Source of the DNA: Chryseobacterium sp.
GTDB lineage: Bacteria; Bacteroidota; Bacteroidia; Flavobacteriales; Weeksellaceae
Assembly (NCBI GenBank): GCA_031286615.1
Contig: JAITUA010000015.1
Coordinates: 248,001-312,000, forward strand
Reading direction: 5' to 3'
DNA: 64,000 bases
Shown piece by piece: positions 17,907 through 26,243 of the stretch. Each line of letters starts with the position of its first letter. The first letter of the stretch is position 1. A program made the position numbers and the translations under genes. The notes beneath the pieces are model-generated. The model was not told the origin of the DNA. It saw only the letters and a program-made list of their open reading frames with translations, and did not search any database.

Positions 17907-18323
17907 CTATTTTTTAAACCTTTCCCATTTGATCAGCATATACTTATCAGCAAACTGAGTAATAATAATTCCTGAATTTTTAATGTTTTCTTCCTGTGCA
18001 ATGTAATCAATCAATTCATTTTGTTTCAATATCTTATAAACAGGATGGAATTCAGAGTGGGGAGGTCTGGTGATGTTGTATTTTTTAATCCAGGAACTTA
18101 TGGTGACATGTGAAACCCCGATAATTCTTTCAATTTCACGATAACTTAAGCCTTCCAAATATAGCTGAAGTGCTTTGGTTACATAATAATCATCAATCTG
18201 TTTTCCCAGCTTTTTAACCGTAAAATAATAGTTGCAGTCTTTGCAATGGAAACGTTGCTTTTCATTAATGATACCACTTTTTACTACTTTGGTACTGTTG
18301 CATTTAGGACAGGTATTTTCCAT
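17907..18323 (-). CDS. InsA-like zinc-ribbon/HTH protein, possible regulator
   Basis: A 138-residue protein with an N-terminal four-Cys zinc ribbon (CPKCNST at residues 5-11 and CKDC about 20 later) and a helix-turn-helix (EGLSYREIERIIGVSHVTISSWIKKY). This is the InsA layout of IS1-type elements. No DDE catalytic domain follows, no terminal repeats or second ORF are seen, and the C-terminal 45 residues (PVYKILKQNELIDYIAQEEN onward) are not transposase-like. It is divergent from the arginine cluster, with about 160 bases between starts. A domesticated transcription factor is the best reading; a transposase remnant is the alternative. Confidence 0.75.
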   Translation of the reverse strand: MENTCPKCNSTKVVKSGIINEKQRFHCKDCNYYFTVKKLGKQIDDYYVTKALQLYLEGLSYREIERIIGVSHVTISSWIKKYNITRPPHSEFHPVYKILKQNELIDYIAQEENIKNSGIIITQFADKYMLIKWERFKK

Positions 18324-18335
18324 AACTATATTATT

Positions 18336-18366
18336 TTAGCAAATATATAATAAATTAGCAAATGTA
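18336..18366 (-). promoter_or_regulatory. Direct repeat and promoter elements upstream of the InsA-like gene
   Basis: TTAGCAAAT occurs at 18336-18344 and 18355-18363, 19 bases apart, about two helical turns. On the minus strand each contains a TANNTTTG match (TATATTTG and TACATTTG). They may be two promoters, or operators overlapping a promoter in the divergent region. Confidence 0.45.
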
Positions 18367-18429
18367 TATTTTTCAATAAAGATAATTTTACCTGTTTAAA
18401 ATTTTAAAACAAAAAAAATATCTTTTTTA

Positions 18430-18462
18430 TTTGGATTTTAAAGAAAATATATTTTAAATTTG
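18430..18462 (+). promoter_or_regulatory. Arginine cluster promoter
   Basis: TTTG (18430-18433), 21 bases, then TAAATTTG (18455-18462) matches the Bacteroidota consensus. Transcription would start about 15 bases before the GNAT ATG at 18484. Confidence 0.7.
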
Positions 18463-18483
18463 CCAAAAAAATTAGATAAATAA

Positions 18484-19170
18484 ATGGAAATAGAAATTTC
18501 CTCATGCGAACATCTCATGTATGTGAGTGAAATACAGCAGGAAATGTATGATTCTGCACAGCGCAGAGGAACGGGGATCGCAAAACGTTCCATAGAATAT
18601 TTGAGTAAGAAGATTTCAGAGGGCAATGCTGTGGTAGCCACTGAAAACGGTGAGTGGGTAGGTTTCTGTTATATAGAGACCTGGTCGCATGGGAAGTTTG
18701 TAGCCAATTCGGGATTGATTGTATCACCGAAGTTCAGGAACGGGGGCGTAGCAACTCAAATCAAGCAGAAGGTTTTCCAATTATCTAGAGATAAATATCC
18801 GGATGCAAAAGTATTCGGATTGACAACAGGTTTAGCAGTAATGAAAATCAATAGCGATTTAGGATATAAACCGGTAATTTATTCTGAACTGACTCAGGAT
18901 GAAGAATTCTGGAACGGCTGCAAGAACTGTGTGAACTATGAAATTTTAATGATGAAGAAACGTAAGAACTGTCTGTGTACAGCCATGTTATTTGTTCCTG
19001 AAAATATAGAAAAAAAAGAGGTTGTAAATGATCAGCCTGAAAATAAATATAATGGAGCAAGCCAAAGTGATTTTGTGTATTCTGCACAAAACTCTGCAAG
19101 TGAATTCCATGTGACCATTAATAAAAATAAAAGAAGTCCAGATGAAAAAGAAAGTCATCTTAGCGTTTAG
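18484..19170 (+). CDS. GNAT acyltransferase, candidate glutamate N-acyltransferase
   Basis: A 228-residue GNAT protein opening the arginine cluster. The acetyl-CoA-binding core is visible as GLIVSPKFRNGGVATQIKQKVF (about residues 77-98), preceded by ATENGEWVGFCYIETW and followed by KVFGLTTGLAVMKINSDLGY. After the core come several Cys (NGCKNCVNYE, RKNCLC) and a polar tail. Bacteroidota arginine clusters commonly begin with such a gene, and no argA or argJ is present here, so it is the candidate for acylation of glutamate, step one of the pathway. Its last 29 bases overlap argG. Confidence 0.8.
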   Translation: MEIEISSCEHLMYVSEIQQEMYDSAQRRGTGIAKRSIEYLSKKISEGNAVVATENGEWVGFCYIETWSHGKFVANSGLIVSPKFRNGGVATQIKQKVFQLSRDKYPDAKVFGLTTGLAVMKINSDLGYKPVIYSELTQDEEFWNGCKNCVNYEILMMKKRKNCLCTAMLFVPENIEKKEVVNDQPENKYNGASQSDFVYSAQNSASEFHVTINKNKRSPDEKESHLSV

Positions 19171-20338
19171 CGGAGGTTTAGATACTTCCTACTGTGCAAA
19201 ATATCTTAGTGAGACACTAGGGTATGATGTGTATGCAGTCACTGTAAATACCGGAGGTTTTTCAAAAGAAGAAGAAAAAGAGTTGGAAAGAAAAGCTTTA
19301 AATCTTGGGGTAAAAGAATACAGGTGTGTAGACGCTCAGGAAGATTATTATAATTCATGTGTGAAATATTTGATTTTCGGGAATGTGTTAAAAAACAATA
19401 CGTACCCTTTATCCGTAAGTGCTGAGCGTACTATTCAGGCGCAGGAAATTGCAAAATATGCCATTGAAGTAAATGCAGATGCCATTGCTCACGGAAGTAC
19501 AGGAGCTGGAAATGATCAGGTTCGTTTTGATTTGATTTTCCAGGTAATGTGTCCGAATATTGAGATTATTACGCCAATCCGTGATATGGCTTTATCCCGT
19601 GAAGATGAGATTGAATTTTTGAAGGAGCACGGTTATGAAATGGAATTCCATAAAGCACAATATTCTGTAAATAAAGGACTTTGGGGAACTTCAGTAGGCG
19701 GTAAAGAAACATTGACATCCAGAAATAATCTTCCGGAAGAAGCTTTTCCGTCTCAGATTAAAGAAACTCAGCCTTCAGAACTGGAAATTGAGTTTAAAAA
19801 CGGAGAGGTAATAGGAGTGAATGGTGAAAATTTTGAACATTCTGTATATGCTATTCAGAAAATAGAGGCTTTGGCCTCGGTTTATGGAATTGGCCGTGAT
19901 ATTCACGTAGGGGATACGATTGTTGGGATTAAAGGACGTGTGGGATTTGAAGCAGCTGCAGCATCAGTAATTATCAAAGCACATCATTTATTAGAGAAAC
20001 ATACACTTTCAAAATATCAGCAAATGATGAAGTCTCAGTTATCAGACTGGTACGGAAACTGGCTTCATGAAGCGCTATTCTTAGATCCTGTCATGAGAAA
20101 TATTGAATCTTTCCTGGCTGATTCTCAGAAAACAGTGACTGGAAAAGTATTTGTAACCCTTCATCCATATAGATTTGTTCTTAATGGAATTGAATCTGAT
20201 CATGACCTGATGTCCGATAAATTCGGAAGTTATGGAGAAGCAAACAGAGCATGGACAGGAGATGATGTGAAGGGCTATACTAAAATTGTAAGCAATTCCT
20301 TAAATATATATCACCAGATTAACCAAAATATCAATTAG
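19142..20338 (+). CDS. argG: Argininosuccinate synthase
   Basis: A 398-residue enzyme that joins citrulline and aspartate with ATP. The N-terminal VILAFSGGLDTSYCAKYL is the PP-loop ATP pyrophosphatase motif; GSTGAGNDQVRFDL and NKGLWGTSVGGKE are conserved substrate-binding stretches. The start at 19142 gives the canonical family N-terminus and overlaps the GNAT frame by 29 bases, indicating coupled translation. It is followed 51 bases later by argC. Confidence 0.96.
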   Translation: MKKKVILAFSGGLDTSYCAKYLSETLGYDVYAVTVNTGGFSKEEEKELERKALNLGVKEYRCVDAQEDYYNSCVKYLIFGNVLKNNTYPLSVSAERTIQAQEIAKYAIEVNADAIAHGSTGAGNDQVRFDLIFQVMCPNIEIITPIRDMALSREDEIEFLKEHGYEMEFHKAQYSVNKGLWGTSVGGKETLTSRNNLPEEAFPSQIKETQPSELEIEFKNGEVIGVNGENFEHSVYAIQKIEALASVYGIGRDIHVGDTIVGIKGRVGFEAAAASVIIKAHHLLEKHTLSKYQQMMKSQLSDWYGNWLHEALFLDPVMRNIESFLADSQKTVTGKVFVTLHPYRFVLNGIESDHDLMSDKFGSYGEANRAWTGDDVKGYTKIVSNSLNIYHQINQNIN

Positions 20339-20389
20339 TTCCGAAAGAACGATTAATGCAAGGCAGAATAGAGTTCTGTCAGAATCAAA

Positions 20390-21355
20390 ATGAAGAAAAC
20401 AGTAGGAATAATTGGTGCCAACGGTTATACAGGAAGTGAGCTGATACGCTTACTGGCCTTTCATCCCCATGTGACATTGAGTTTTTTATATAGTCGTTCG
20501 AATTCGGGAATAAGAATTTCGGATCTGTACCCGGATTTAACGACGGTTTGTGAAATGGTTTTGACGGATAAACCTGAAGAGGTGGATATTCTTTTCCTGT
20601 GTCTTCCACATAAAGAAAGTCAAAACTGGTTAACTCAGAACCCTGTCACAGATGAGACGCTGGTAATTGATCTTGGAAACGATTTCCGTTTAGAAGGAAA
20701 CTTTGGAAACAGAGATTTTATCTACGGATTACCTGAAATCAATAAAAAACAACTGGCAAATACTAAAAGCATCGCTAATCCGGGATGTTTTGCTACCGCT
20801 ATTCAATTGGCTTTACTGCCATTTGCGGAAAAAGGAGTATTGAATGAAGTTTTTACTACAGGGATTACAGGTTCTACAGGAGCCGGACAGTCTTTGCAGG
20901 CAACAACTCATTTTACCTGGAGAAATGATAATGTTTCAGCATATAAAACATTAACGCATCAGCATGGGGATGAGATTTTACAGCAGTTGATTTCATTTAA
21001 TAATAAAGAAGTAACCCTGAATTTTGTTCCATGGAGAGGAGATTTTGCAAGAGGAATTTTTACAAGTTCCACGATGAAGACGGATTTGGAGCTGGAGGAA
21101 ATAGAACAATTATATCAGGATTTTTATGCGGAGGAGCCTTTCGTTATGGTAAGTAGGAAGGCAGTGGATTTAAAGCAGGTTGTCAATACCAATCGCTGTG
21201 TGATTCAAATCGAAAAGAGTGGAAATGTTGTCGTTATTCACTCAGCGATTGACAATTTGTTAAAAGGTGCTTCGGGACAGGCAGTACAGAATATGAATCT
21301 GGCCATGAACTGGGAAGAAAATGCAGGATTGAATTTAAAGCCAATAGCATTTTAA
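20390..21355 (+). CDS. argC: N-acyl-gamma-glutamyl-phosphate reductase
   Basis: A 321-residue NADPH-dependent reductase making N-acylglutamate semialdehyde from the ArgB product. The N-terminal Rossmann motif is GIIGANGYTGSELIRLL, the catalytic Cys lies in SIANPGCFATAIQLALLPF, and the conserved His region is visible as THQHGDEI. Length fits the short ArgC class. The acyl group (acetyl or succinyl) cannot be decided from this protein; see argF'. Confidence 0.95.
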   Translation: MKKTVGIIGANGYTGSELIRLLAFHPHVTLSFLYSRSNSGIRISDLYPDLTTVCEMVLTDKPEEVDILFLCLPHKESQNWLTQNPVTDETLVIDLGNDFRLEGNFGNRDFIYGLPEINKKQLANTKSIANPGCFATAIQLALLPFAEKGVLNEVFTTGITGSTGAGQSLQATTHFTWRNDNVSAYKTLTHQHGDEILQQLISFNNKEVTLNFVPWRGDFARGIFTSSTMKTDLELEEIEQLYQDFYAEEPFVMVSRKAVDLKQVVNTNRCVIQIEKSGNVVVIHSAIDNLLKGASGQAVQNMNLAMNWEENAGLNLKPIAF

Positions 21356-21618
21356 ATTGACAATATATAATTGAGAATTTTAAACAAGAAGTAAATCTGA
21401 CTTAGGAAAATGGAGCGTTAAGAAAATTAATTCTATGAACGTTAAGAAAATTCTATTGTTTGAAGTGCGAGGGAAATATAGAACCGAAGAGCCAATTTGG
21501 ATTTCGCACAAGTTTTAGAATTTTTAGAGAATAGAACTAATTTTTAGCGGAAGTTTCCAGGTCTTGAACTTTTGTTTCTTTTGTTTCAAGACAAAAGAAA
21601 AATTAAAAAAAACAAAAA
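21356..21618 (+). repeat. Intergenic region between argC and argD with a hairpin
   Basis: No gene is visible. Near its right end GTCTTGAA (21561-21568) pairs with TTCAAGAC (21585-21592) and CTTTTGT (21569-21575) can pair with ACAAAAG (21591-21597). The upstream part contains GCGTTAAGAAAATT twice in related form. The region seems to be degenerate repeat DNA inside the operon. Confidence 0.5.
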
Positions 21619-22758
21619 ATGAATTTATTCAACGTATATCCATTATTCAATATAAATCCGGTAAAAGCTCAGGGATCATTTCTTTGGGACGACAAAGGAG
21701 AAAAATATCTTGATTTCTACGGAGGTCATGCTGTAATTTCTATTGGCCATAATCATCCACATTATCAGAATAAGCTGAAAGATCAACTGGAAAAAATATC
21801 TTTTTATTCCAATTCCGTTCAGAATGAATTGCAGACTGAGCTGGCAGAAAAGCTGGGAAAACTTTCAGGATATGAAGATTATAATCTTTTCCTATGTAAT
21901 TCGGGGGCTGAAGCCAATGAAAATGCATTGAAACTTGCTTCATTTCATAATGGAAAAAGTAAAGTGCTTTATTTTTCAGGTTCATTCCACGGAAGAACTT
22001 CGGCGGCAGTTTCAGTGACAGATAATCCTAAAATTGTTGCTCCGGTTAACTTTTCAGAAAGATTTATTAAATCAGAGTGGAATGATGTGCAGCAACTTGA
22101 AGAGACTTTTGAGAAGTATGGAAATGAAATTTCTTCTGTCATCATCGAGGGAATTCAGGGAGTAGGCGGAATTATGATTCCTACACCGGAATTTTTATCT
22201 AAAATTAAAGAACTGTGTGAGAAAAATGATGCTGTTCTTATTTTGGATGAAGTGCAATCCGGATACGGAAGAAGCGGATATTTCTTTGCTCATCAGGAGT
22301 TCGGTCTTGAAGCAGATATTATTACAACGGCAAAAGGAATGGGGAACGGATTTCCTGTTGGAGGAGTTTTGATTCATCCTAAATTCCAGGCGAGCAATGG
22401 TTTGCTGGGAACAACATTTGGAGGGAACCATCTTGCCTGTGCTGCTTCAATTGCTGTACTGGATGTGATGAAAGATGAAAATCTTATCGAAAATGCTCAG
22501 GAAATGGGCGGGTATATTGAAAATGAAATTAAAGATTTACCACATATTAAATCCATCCGAAGGAAAGGATTGATGATCGGAATAGAACTTGACAGAGACT
22601 GTTCAGAAATAAGGAAAAGCTTATTGTTCGATCATCATATTTTCACAGGAAACTCTAATGATAAAAGTGTCTTAAGGATTCTTCCGGCACTGAATATCAA
22701 AAAAGAGGAAACAGATCTTTTCATCAATGCTTTAAAGGCAGTATTGGAAAATATCTAA
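21619..22758 (+). CDS. argD: N-acylornithine aminotransferase
   Basis: A 379-residue class III PLP aminotransferase that converts N-acylglutamate semialdehyde to N-acylornithine with glutamate as donor. Motifs: GGHAVISIGHNHP, CNSGAEANENALKLA, FHGRTSAAVS, the Asp that contacts PLP in LILDEVQSGYGRSGYFF, the Schiff-base Lys in TTAKGMGNGFPVGG, and GTTFGGNHLACAAS. Length is normal. Distinguishing ArgD from succinylornithine transaminases needs experiment. Confidence 0.94.
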   Translation: MNLFNVYPLFNINPVKAQGSFLWDDKGEKYLDFYGGHAVISIGHNHPHYQNKLKDQLEKISFYSNSVQNELQTELAEKLGKLSGYEDYNLFLCNSGAEANENALKLASFHNGKSKVLYFSGSFHGRTSAAVSVTDNPKIVAPVNFSERFIKSEWNDVQQLEETFEKYGNEISSVIIEGIQGVGGIMIPTPEFLSKIKELCEKNDAVLILDEVQSGYGRSGYFFAHQEFGLEADIITTAKGMGNGFPVGGVLIHPKFQASNGLLGTTFGGNHLACAASIAVLDVMKDENLIENAQEMGGYIENEIKDLPHIKSIRRKGLMIGIELDRDCSEIRKSLLFDHHIFTGNSNDKSVLRILPALNIKKEETDLFINALKAVLENI

Positions 22759-22794
22759 ACGATTTAAAAACAAAATGAAAAGTTGAGTGGAGTA

Positions 22795-22898
22795 TTTGTC
22801 ATTGACTACGTCGAATCTTCGATTTCTGACGAAGGAAGAATCTCGTTGTTACTGATTACAGATTCTTCATTCCACTGCGTTTCATTCAGAATGACAAA
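22795..22898. repeat. TTTGTCATT-bounded inverted repeat
   Basis: Ends TTTGTCATT (22795-22803) and AATGACAAA (22890-22898) are inverted. Inside are GAAGGAAGAATCTC and ACAGATTCTTCATT, also mutually complementary. A partial relative is at 36719-36770 and another at 56101-56165. This looks like the GTCATTCTGA...GAAGAATCT class seen in Bacteroidota intergenic DNA. Confidence 0.75.
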
Positions 22899-22920
22899 AA
22901 CAAACGCCAATTGCTGAGTG

Positions 22921-22980
22921 AAACGCCTTTGCGAACGGAAAAAATGGTATTAGTGAAAAACATTGCGCCTTTGCGTTAAG
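22921..22980. repeat. CGCCTTTGCG repeat, copy 1
   Basis: ACGCCTTTGCGAACGG and TTGCGCCTTTGCGTTAAG lie about 40 bases apart. They share the core GCCTTTGCG with the elements near 28.0, 39.8 and 55.4 kb. Confidence 0.5.
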
Positions 22981-23024
22981 AAGCCTAATCAATGTGTAAA
23001 CAAAATCTTTAAAATTAATTCAAA

Positions 23025-23981
23025 ATGAAAAAATTCACCTCTGTAAGTGATGTAGAAAACTTACAGGAAATCATAAAAAAAGCTTTACAAATAAAAGCTG
23101 ACCCGCTTACTGAAACAGAAAAAGGAAAAGGGAAAACAATAGGACTTGTATTTTTAAACTCAAGCCTGAGAACCCGTTTGAGCAGTCAGATTGCAGCACA
23201 AAACCTTGGTTTAAATGTATTGACATTAAATGCCACACAGGAAGCCTGGAATCTTGAATTTGCTGACGGAGCTGTAATGAACGGAGATACGGTAGAACAT
23301 ATCAAAGATGCTATTGAAGTTCTGAATCAATATTGCGACATCATCGCAGTACGTTGTTTTGCAGGAATGAAGAGTAAGGAAGATGACGTAAACGAAAGCA
23401 TCTTAAGCCAATTTGAAAAACATGCAAAAGTACCTGTGATCTCTCTGGAATCGGCTACTCGTCATCCACTACAAAGTCTTGCTGACTGTATTACTATCAC
23501 AGAAAATTGGAAAAAAGATCATAAACCAAAAGTGGTATTGACCTGGGCACCGCATATCAAACCTATTGCACACGCTGTTGGAAACTCTTTCGCAGAATGG
23601 ATGCAGGAAATGGATGTAGAGTTGGTAATTGCCAATCCTGAAGGATATGATCTGGATAAAAACTTTACAAAAGACATAAAAGTAATTCATGATCAGGATG
23701 AAGCTTTGAAAGATGCAGACTTCATCTATGTGAAAAACTGGTCTTCTTTTGATGATTATGCTGCCATGCCTGAAGTGAAAGGTGATTGGATGCTGACCAA
23801 TGAAAAATTAGCTCATACTAATGATGCAAAAGTAATGCATTGTCTTCCGGTTCGTCGTAATGTAGAGTTGAGTGATGAGGTGATGGATGGAGATCATTCT
23901 ATTATCTATCAGCAGGCAAAAAACCGGATTTTCTCTGCACAGGCCGTTTTCAGTGAAATTTTAGATGAATTAAAAGCCTGA
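23025..23981 (+). CDS. argF': N-acylornithine carbamoyltransferase (SOTCase/AOTCase-type)
   Basis: A 318-residue carbamoyltransferase acting on N-succinyl- or N-acetylornithine, not free ornithine. The carbamoyl-phosphate motif reads NSSLRTRLS (45-53) rather than STRTR, and ESATRHPLQSLAD and HCLPVRRN are the Bacteroidota forms. From memory of the Bacteroides fragilis enzyme the numbering aligns without gaps to residue 90, which is Pro in that succinylornithine enzyme and Glu at the equivalent site in the Xanthomonas acetylornithine enzyme; here it is Val (GDTVEH, 87-92). Val favours succinylornithine by published swaps as I recall them. It is fed by carA/carB 6 kb downstream. Confidence 0.93.
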   Translation: MKKFTSVSDVENLQEIIKKALQIKADPLTETEKGKGKTIGLVFLNSSLRTRLSSQIAAQNLGLNVLTLNATQEAWNLEFADGAVMNGDTVEHIKDAIEVLNQYCDIIAVRCFAGMKSKEDDVNESILSQFEKHAKVPVISLESATRHPLQSLADCITITENWKKDHKPKVVLTWAPHIKPIAHAVGNSFAEWMQEMDVELVIANPEGYDLDKNFTKDIKVIHDQDEALKDADFIYVKNWSSFDDYAAMPEVKGDWMLTNEKLAHTNDAKVMHCLPVRRNVELSDEVMDGDHSIIYQQAKNRIFSAQAVFSEILDELKA

Positions 23982-23985
23982 AATA

Positions 23986-24018
23986 ATCCTTGTTAAGATT
24001 TTAAACTTTGACAAGGAT
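23986..24018. repeat. 33-base palindrome, ATCCTTGTCA family, copy 2
   Basis: ATCCTTGTTAAG and CTTTGACAAGGAT face each other around an A/T loop. It has the same length and arms as the copy upstream of prpE. It lies in the short gap between argF' and argB and may end or stabilise the upstream message. Confidence 0.78.
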
Positions 24019-24049
24019 AGAAAAAGGTATGGATCACAAAACGTTTACA

Positions 24050-24844
24050 ATGAAAGAAAAGTTATACATCATAAAAATTGGCGGAGCTTTAATTGATGAT
24101 GAAGAATTGTTAGCCCAATTCTTAGAACAATTTTCTGAAATTCAGGAAAAAAAGATCCTTGTTCATGGCGGAGGAAAGTTAGCCACCACATTGGCTGATA
24201 AATTGGGCATTGAACAGAAAATGATCAACGGAAGGAGGATTACCGATAAAGAAACATTGGATATTGTAACGATGGTATATGCAGGAGGAATCAATAAAAA
24301 TATTGTTGAAAAGCTGCAGCAGAAAAAATGCAATGCTATAGGCTTTTCCGGAGCGGATGGAAACTTAATTAAAGCTAAAAAAAGAGAACATCCTGAAATT
24401 GACTTTGGATTTGTGGGGGATATCAATAAGAAAAGTGTGAATAAAAAGCTGGTTTCAAAATTAATCAAGCTGGATCTTGTTCCTGTATTTTCTGCAATTA
24501 CCCACGATAGAAAAGGAAACCTTTTTAATACCAATGCAGATACCATTGCTTCTGTGATGGCGCAGGCGCTATCGGAAAAATATGAAGTGGAGCTTTTGTA
24601 TTGTTTTGATAAAGAAGGTGTTTTAGAAGATGTAAACAATCCTGAATCCGTGATCAAAAGTGTAAATGAAGAAGAGTTTGAAGTATTAAAAGAAGAAGGA
24701 AAGCTTCACAAAGGGATTTTACCCAAACTTGAAAATGCTCTTGGAGCTGTAAAAAATAATGTAGAGAAAGTGTTTCTGATCAAGGAAACAGAATTGAAAA
24801 ATCATATAGAAAATCATCATGCAGGAACTGAAATCTGTTTATAA
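24050..24844 (+). CDS. argB: N-acylglutamate kinase
   Basis: An amino-acid kinase phosphorylating N-acylglutamate. With ATG 24050 it is 264 residues and begins MKEKLYIIKIGGALI, the canonical N-terminal strand with the ATP-binding Lys; KKILVHGGGKLATTLADKLG, INGRRITDKETLDIV and FNTNADTIASVMAQAL follow. An in-frame ATG at 24029 and a TTG at 24008 lie upstream, but the TTG falls inside the palindromic repeat and adds residues foreign to the family. It overlaps argE by 26 bases. Arginine feedback cannot be judged by eye. Confidence 0.92.
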   Translation: MKEKLYIIKIGGALIDDEELLAQFLEQFSEIQEKKILVHGGGKLATTLADKLGIEQKMINGRRITDKETLDIVTMVYAGGINKNIVEKLQQKKCNAIGFSGADGNLIKAKKREHPEIDFGFVGDINKKSVNKKLVSKLIKLDLVPVFSAITHDRKGNLFNTNADTIASVMAQALSEKYEVELLYCFDKEGVLEDVNNPESVIKSVNEEEFEVLKEEGKLHKGILPKLENALGAVKNNVEKVFLIKETELKNHIENHHAGTEICL

Positions 24845-25901
24845 TAAAGAAGAGCTGTTAAATAATGCGATCGGATTGCTTAAAAATTTGATTGAGATTC
24901 CTTCATTCAGTAAAGATGAATTCAACACGTCAGTGGAAATTGAGAATTTTTTCAAAAAGCATCAGATTCCTACGAAACGTTTTAAAAACAACATCTGGGC
25001 GGTGAATAAACATTTTGATGTGTTTAAACCTTCCGTTTTACTGAATACGCATCATGATACCGTAAAGCCTAACAAAGCATATACACTTGATCCGTTTGTT
25101 CCTGTTGAAAAAGACGGCAAACTGTTCGGATTGGGAAGTAATGATGCCGGAGCTTCTTTGGTTTCTATGGCTCAGGTTTTTTTGCATTTTTATGATAAAG
25201 AAGATTTAAAATATAATTTAGTTATTGCTTTGACGGCAGAGGAGGAGATTTCAGGGTTTGATGGAATCGAAGCCTTATTTCCGCAGCTACCCAACGTAGA
25301 ACTCGCCATTGTAGGAGAACCCACGCAGATGAATCTGGCGATTGCAGAAAAAGGACTTCTTGTGATTGATGGAGAAATGAAAGGTACTCCTTCTCATGCC
25401 GCTCATCCTAATTATGATAATTCGATTGTAAAATGTATGCAGGATCTGCAGAATATTTTAGCCTTTAAATTTCCAAAAGTTTCAGAATATCTGGGAGAAG
25501 TTAAGGTTACTTTATCAGGAATTCATGCAGGAGTACAACATAATGTTGTTCCGGAATCTTGCAATTTCACACTTGATGTAAGGGTAACAGACGAATATTC
25601 CAACCAGGAAGCGTTTGAAATCATACAGTCTCACATGGAATCAACGCTCACCGCAAGGTCTTTCAGGCTGAATTCTTCAAAGATCGAAATGGATCATCCG
25701 TTTGTAAAAGCAGGAATCGAAATCGGAAGGACAACTTATGGTTCACCTACTTCCTCAGATCAGGCGATTATCCCATGTACATCAGTGAAAATGGGTCCTG
25801 GAGACAGTAGGCGCTCTCATACTGCAGATGAATTTATCTATATCCATGAAATAGAAGAAGGAATAGAAATCTACATCAGTATTTTAGAAAAAGTGTTATA
25901 A
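24819..25901 (+). CDS. argE: N-acylornithine/N-acylcitrulline deacylase (M20 family)
   Basis: A 360-residue zinc metallopeptidase of the M20 family. Visible metal-site and catalytic motifs are LLNTHHDTVKPN, LGSNDAGASL, TAEEEISGFDG (Glu base and ligand), IVGEPTQ, and near the end PTSSDQ and RSHTADEFIYIHEIEEG. In a pathway using an N-acylornithine carbamoyltransferase the natural substrate is the N-acylcitrulline formed by ArgF'. It starts within argB and so is translationally coupled to it. Confidence 0.9.
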   Translation: MQELKSVYNKEELLNNAIGLLKNLIEIPSFSKDEFNTSVEIENFFKKHQIPTKRFKNNIWAVNKHFDVFKPSVLLNTHHDTVKPNKAYTLDPFVPVEKDGKLFGLGSNDAGASLVSMAQVFLHFYDKEDLKYNLVIALTAEEEISGFDGIEALFPQLPNVELAIVGEPTQMNLAIAEKGLLVIDGEMKGTPSHAAHPNYDNSIVKCMQDLQNILAFKFPKVSEYLGEVKVTLSGIHAGVQHNVVPESCNFTLDVRVTDEYSNQEAFEIIQSHMESTLTARSFRLNSSKIEMDHPFVKAGIEIGRTTYGSPTSSDQAIIPCTSVKMGPGDSRRSHTADEFIYIHEIEEGIEIYISILEKVL

Positions 25902-25990
25902 AAAAGGAAGATGGGTGTAGGAAGAGGGAAGTTATTGCAGTATGTTATTAGCTTTCTGCCTCCAGCATCAGACTTCCGACTCAATATATG

Positions 25991-26131
25991 TTTTGACTCC
26001 GCCCGGCAGGCACGAAGTTTAGTTTTTAATAAGATTTATGCAAAAAGAAAATTAGAAATGAAAGCTTATCATAAGGAAATGTTTTTTTATAGTTAATAGT
26101 AATAAGGATTGCCTTGCCGGGCATGTCAAAA
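25991..26131. repeat. GCCCGGCAGGCA-bounded inverted repeat
   Basis: Left arm TTTTGACTCCGCCCGGCAGG (25991-26010, continuing CA) matches the reverse complement of TGCCTTGCCGGGCATGTCAA (26110-26129, continuing AA) at most positions. The interior is AT-rich. It is the main content of the 342-base gap between argE and argH; no convincing gene lies there. Confidence 0.7.
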
Positions 26132-26243
26132 CCAACAAATATTTTAAATCAGATATTATGAAATCACTGCTAACGAATTTTCTGGTAATACAACAGATAC
26201 AAATGGTGATTGCATATGATTTAAAAAAAATAAATAATTACAT

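Noticed and set aside
17907-18323. IS1-type insertion sequence
   Set aside because: Only the InsA-like part is present; no catalytic ORF, terminal inverted repeats or target duplication could be found.
23025-23981. Ornithine carbamoyltransferase
   Set aside because: The NSSLRTRLS and GDTVEH motifs are of the N-acylornithine type, and the cluster has a deacylase after this step.
24008-24049. TTG or ATG starts extending argB upstream
   Set aside because: The TTG is inside the 33-base palindrome; the family N-terminus begins at the ATG 24050. The ATG at 24029 remains possible.
25911-26096. Plus-strand 61-codon frame in the argE-argH gap
   Set aside because: It lies mostly over an inverted repeat, has no family-like features and no promoter; treated as repeat DNA.
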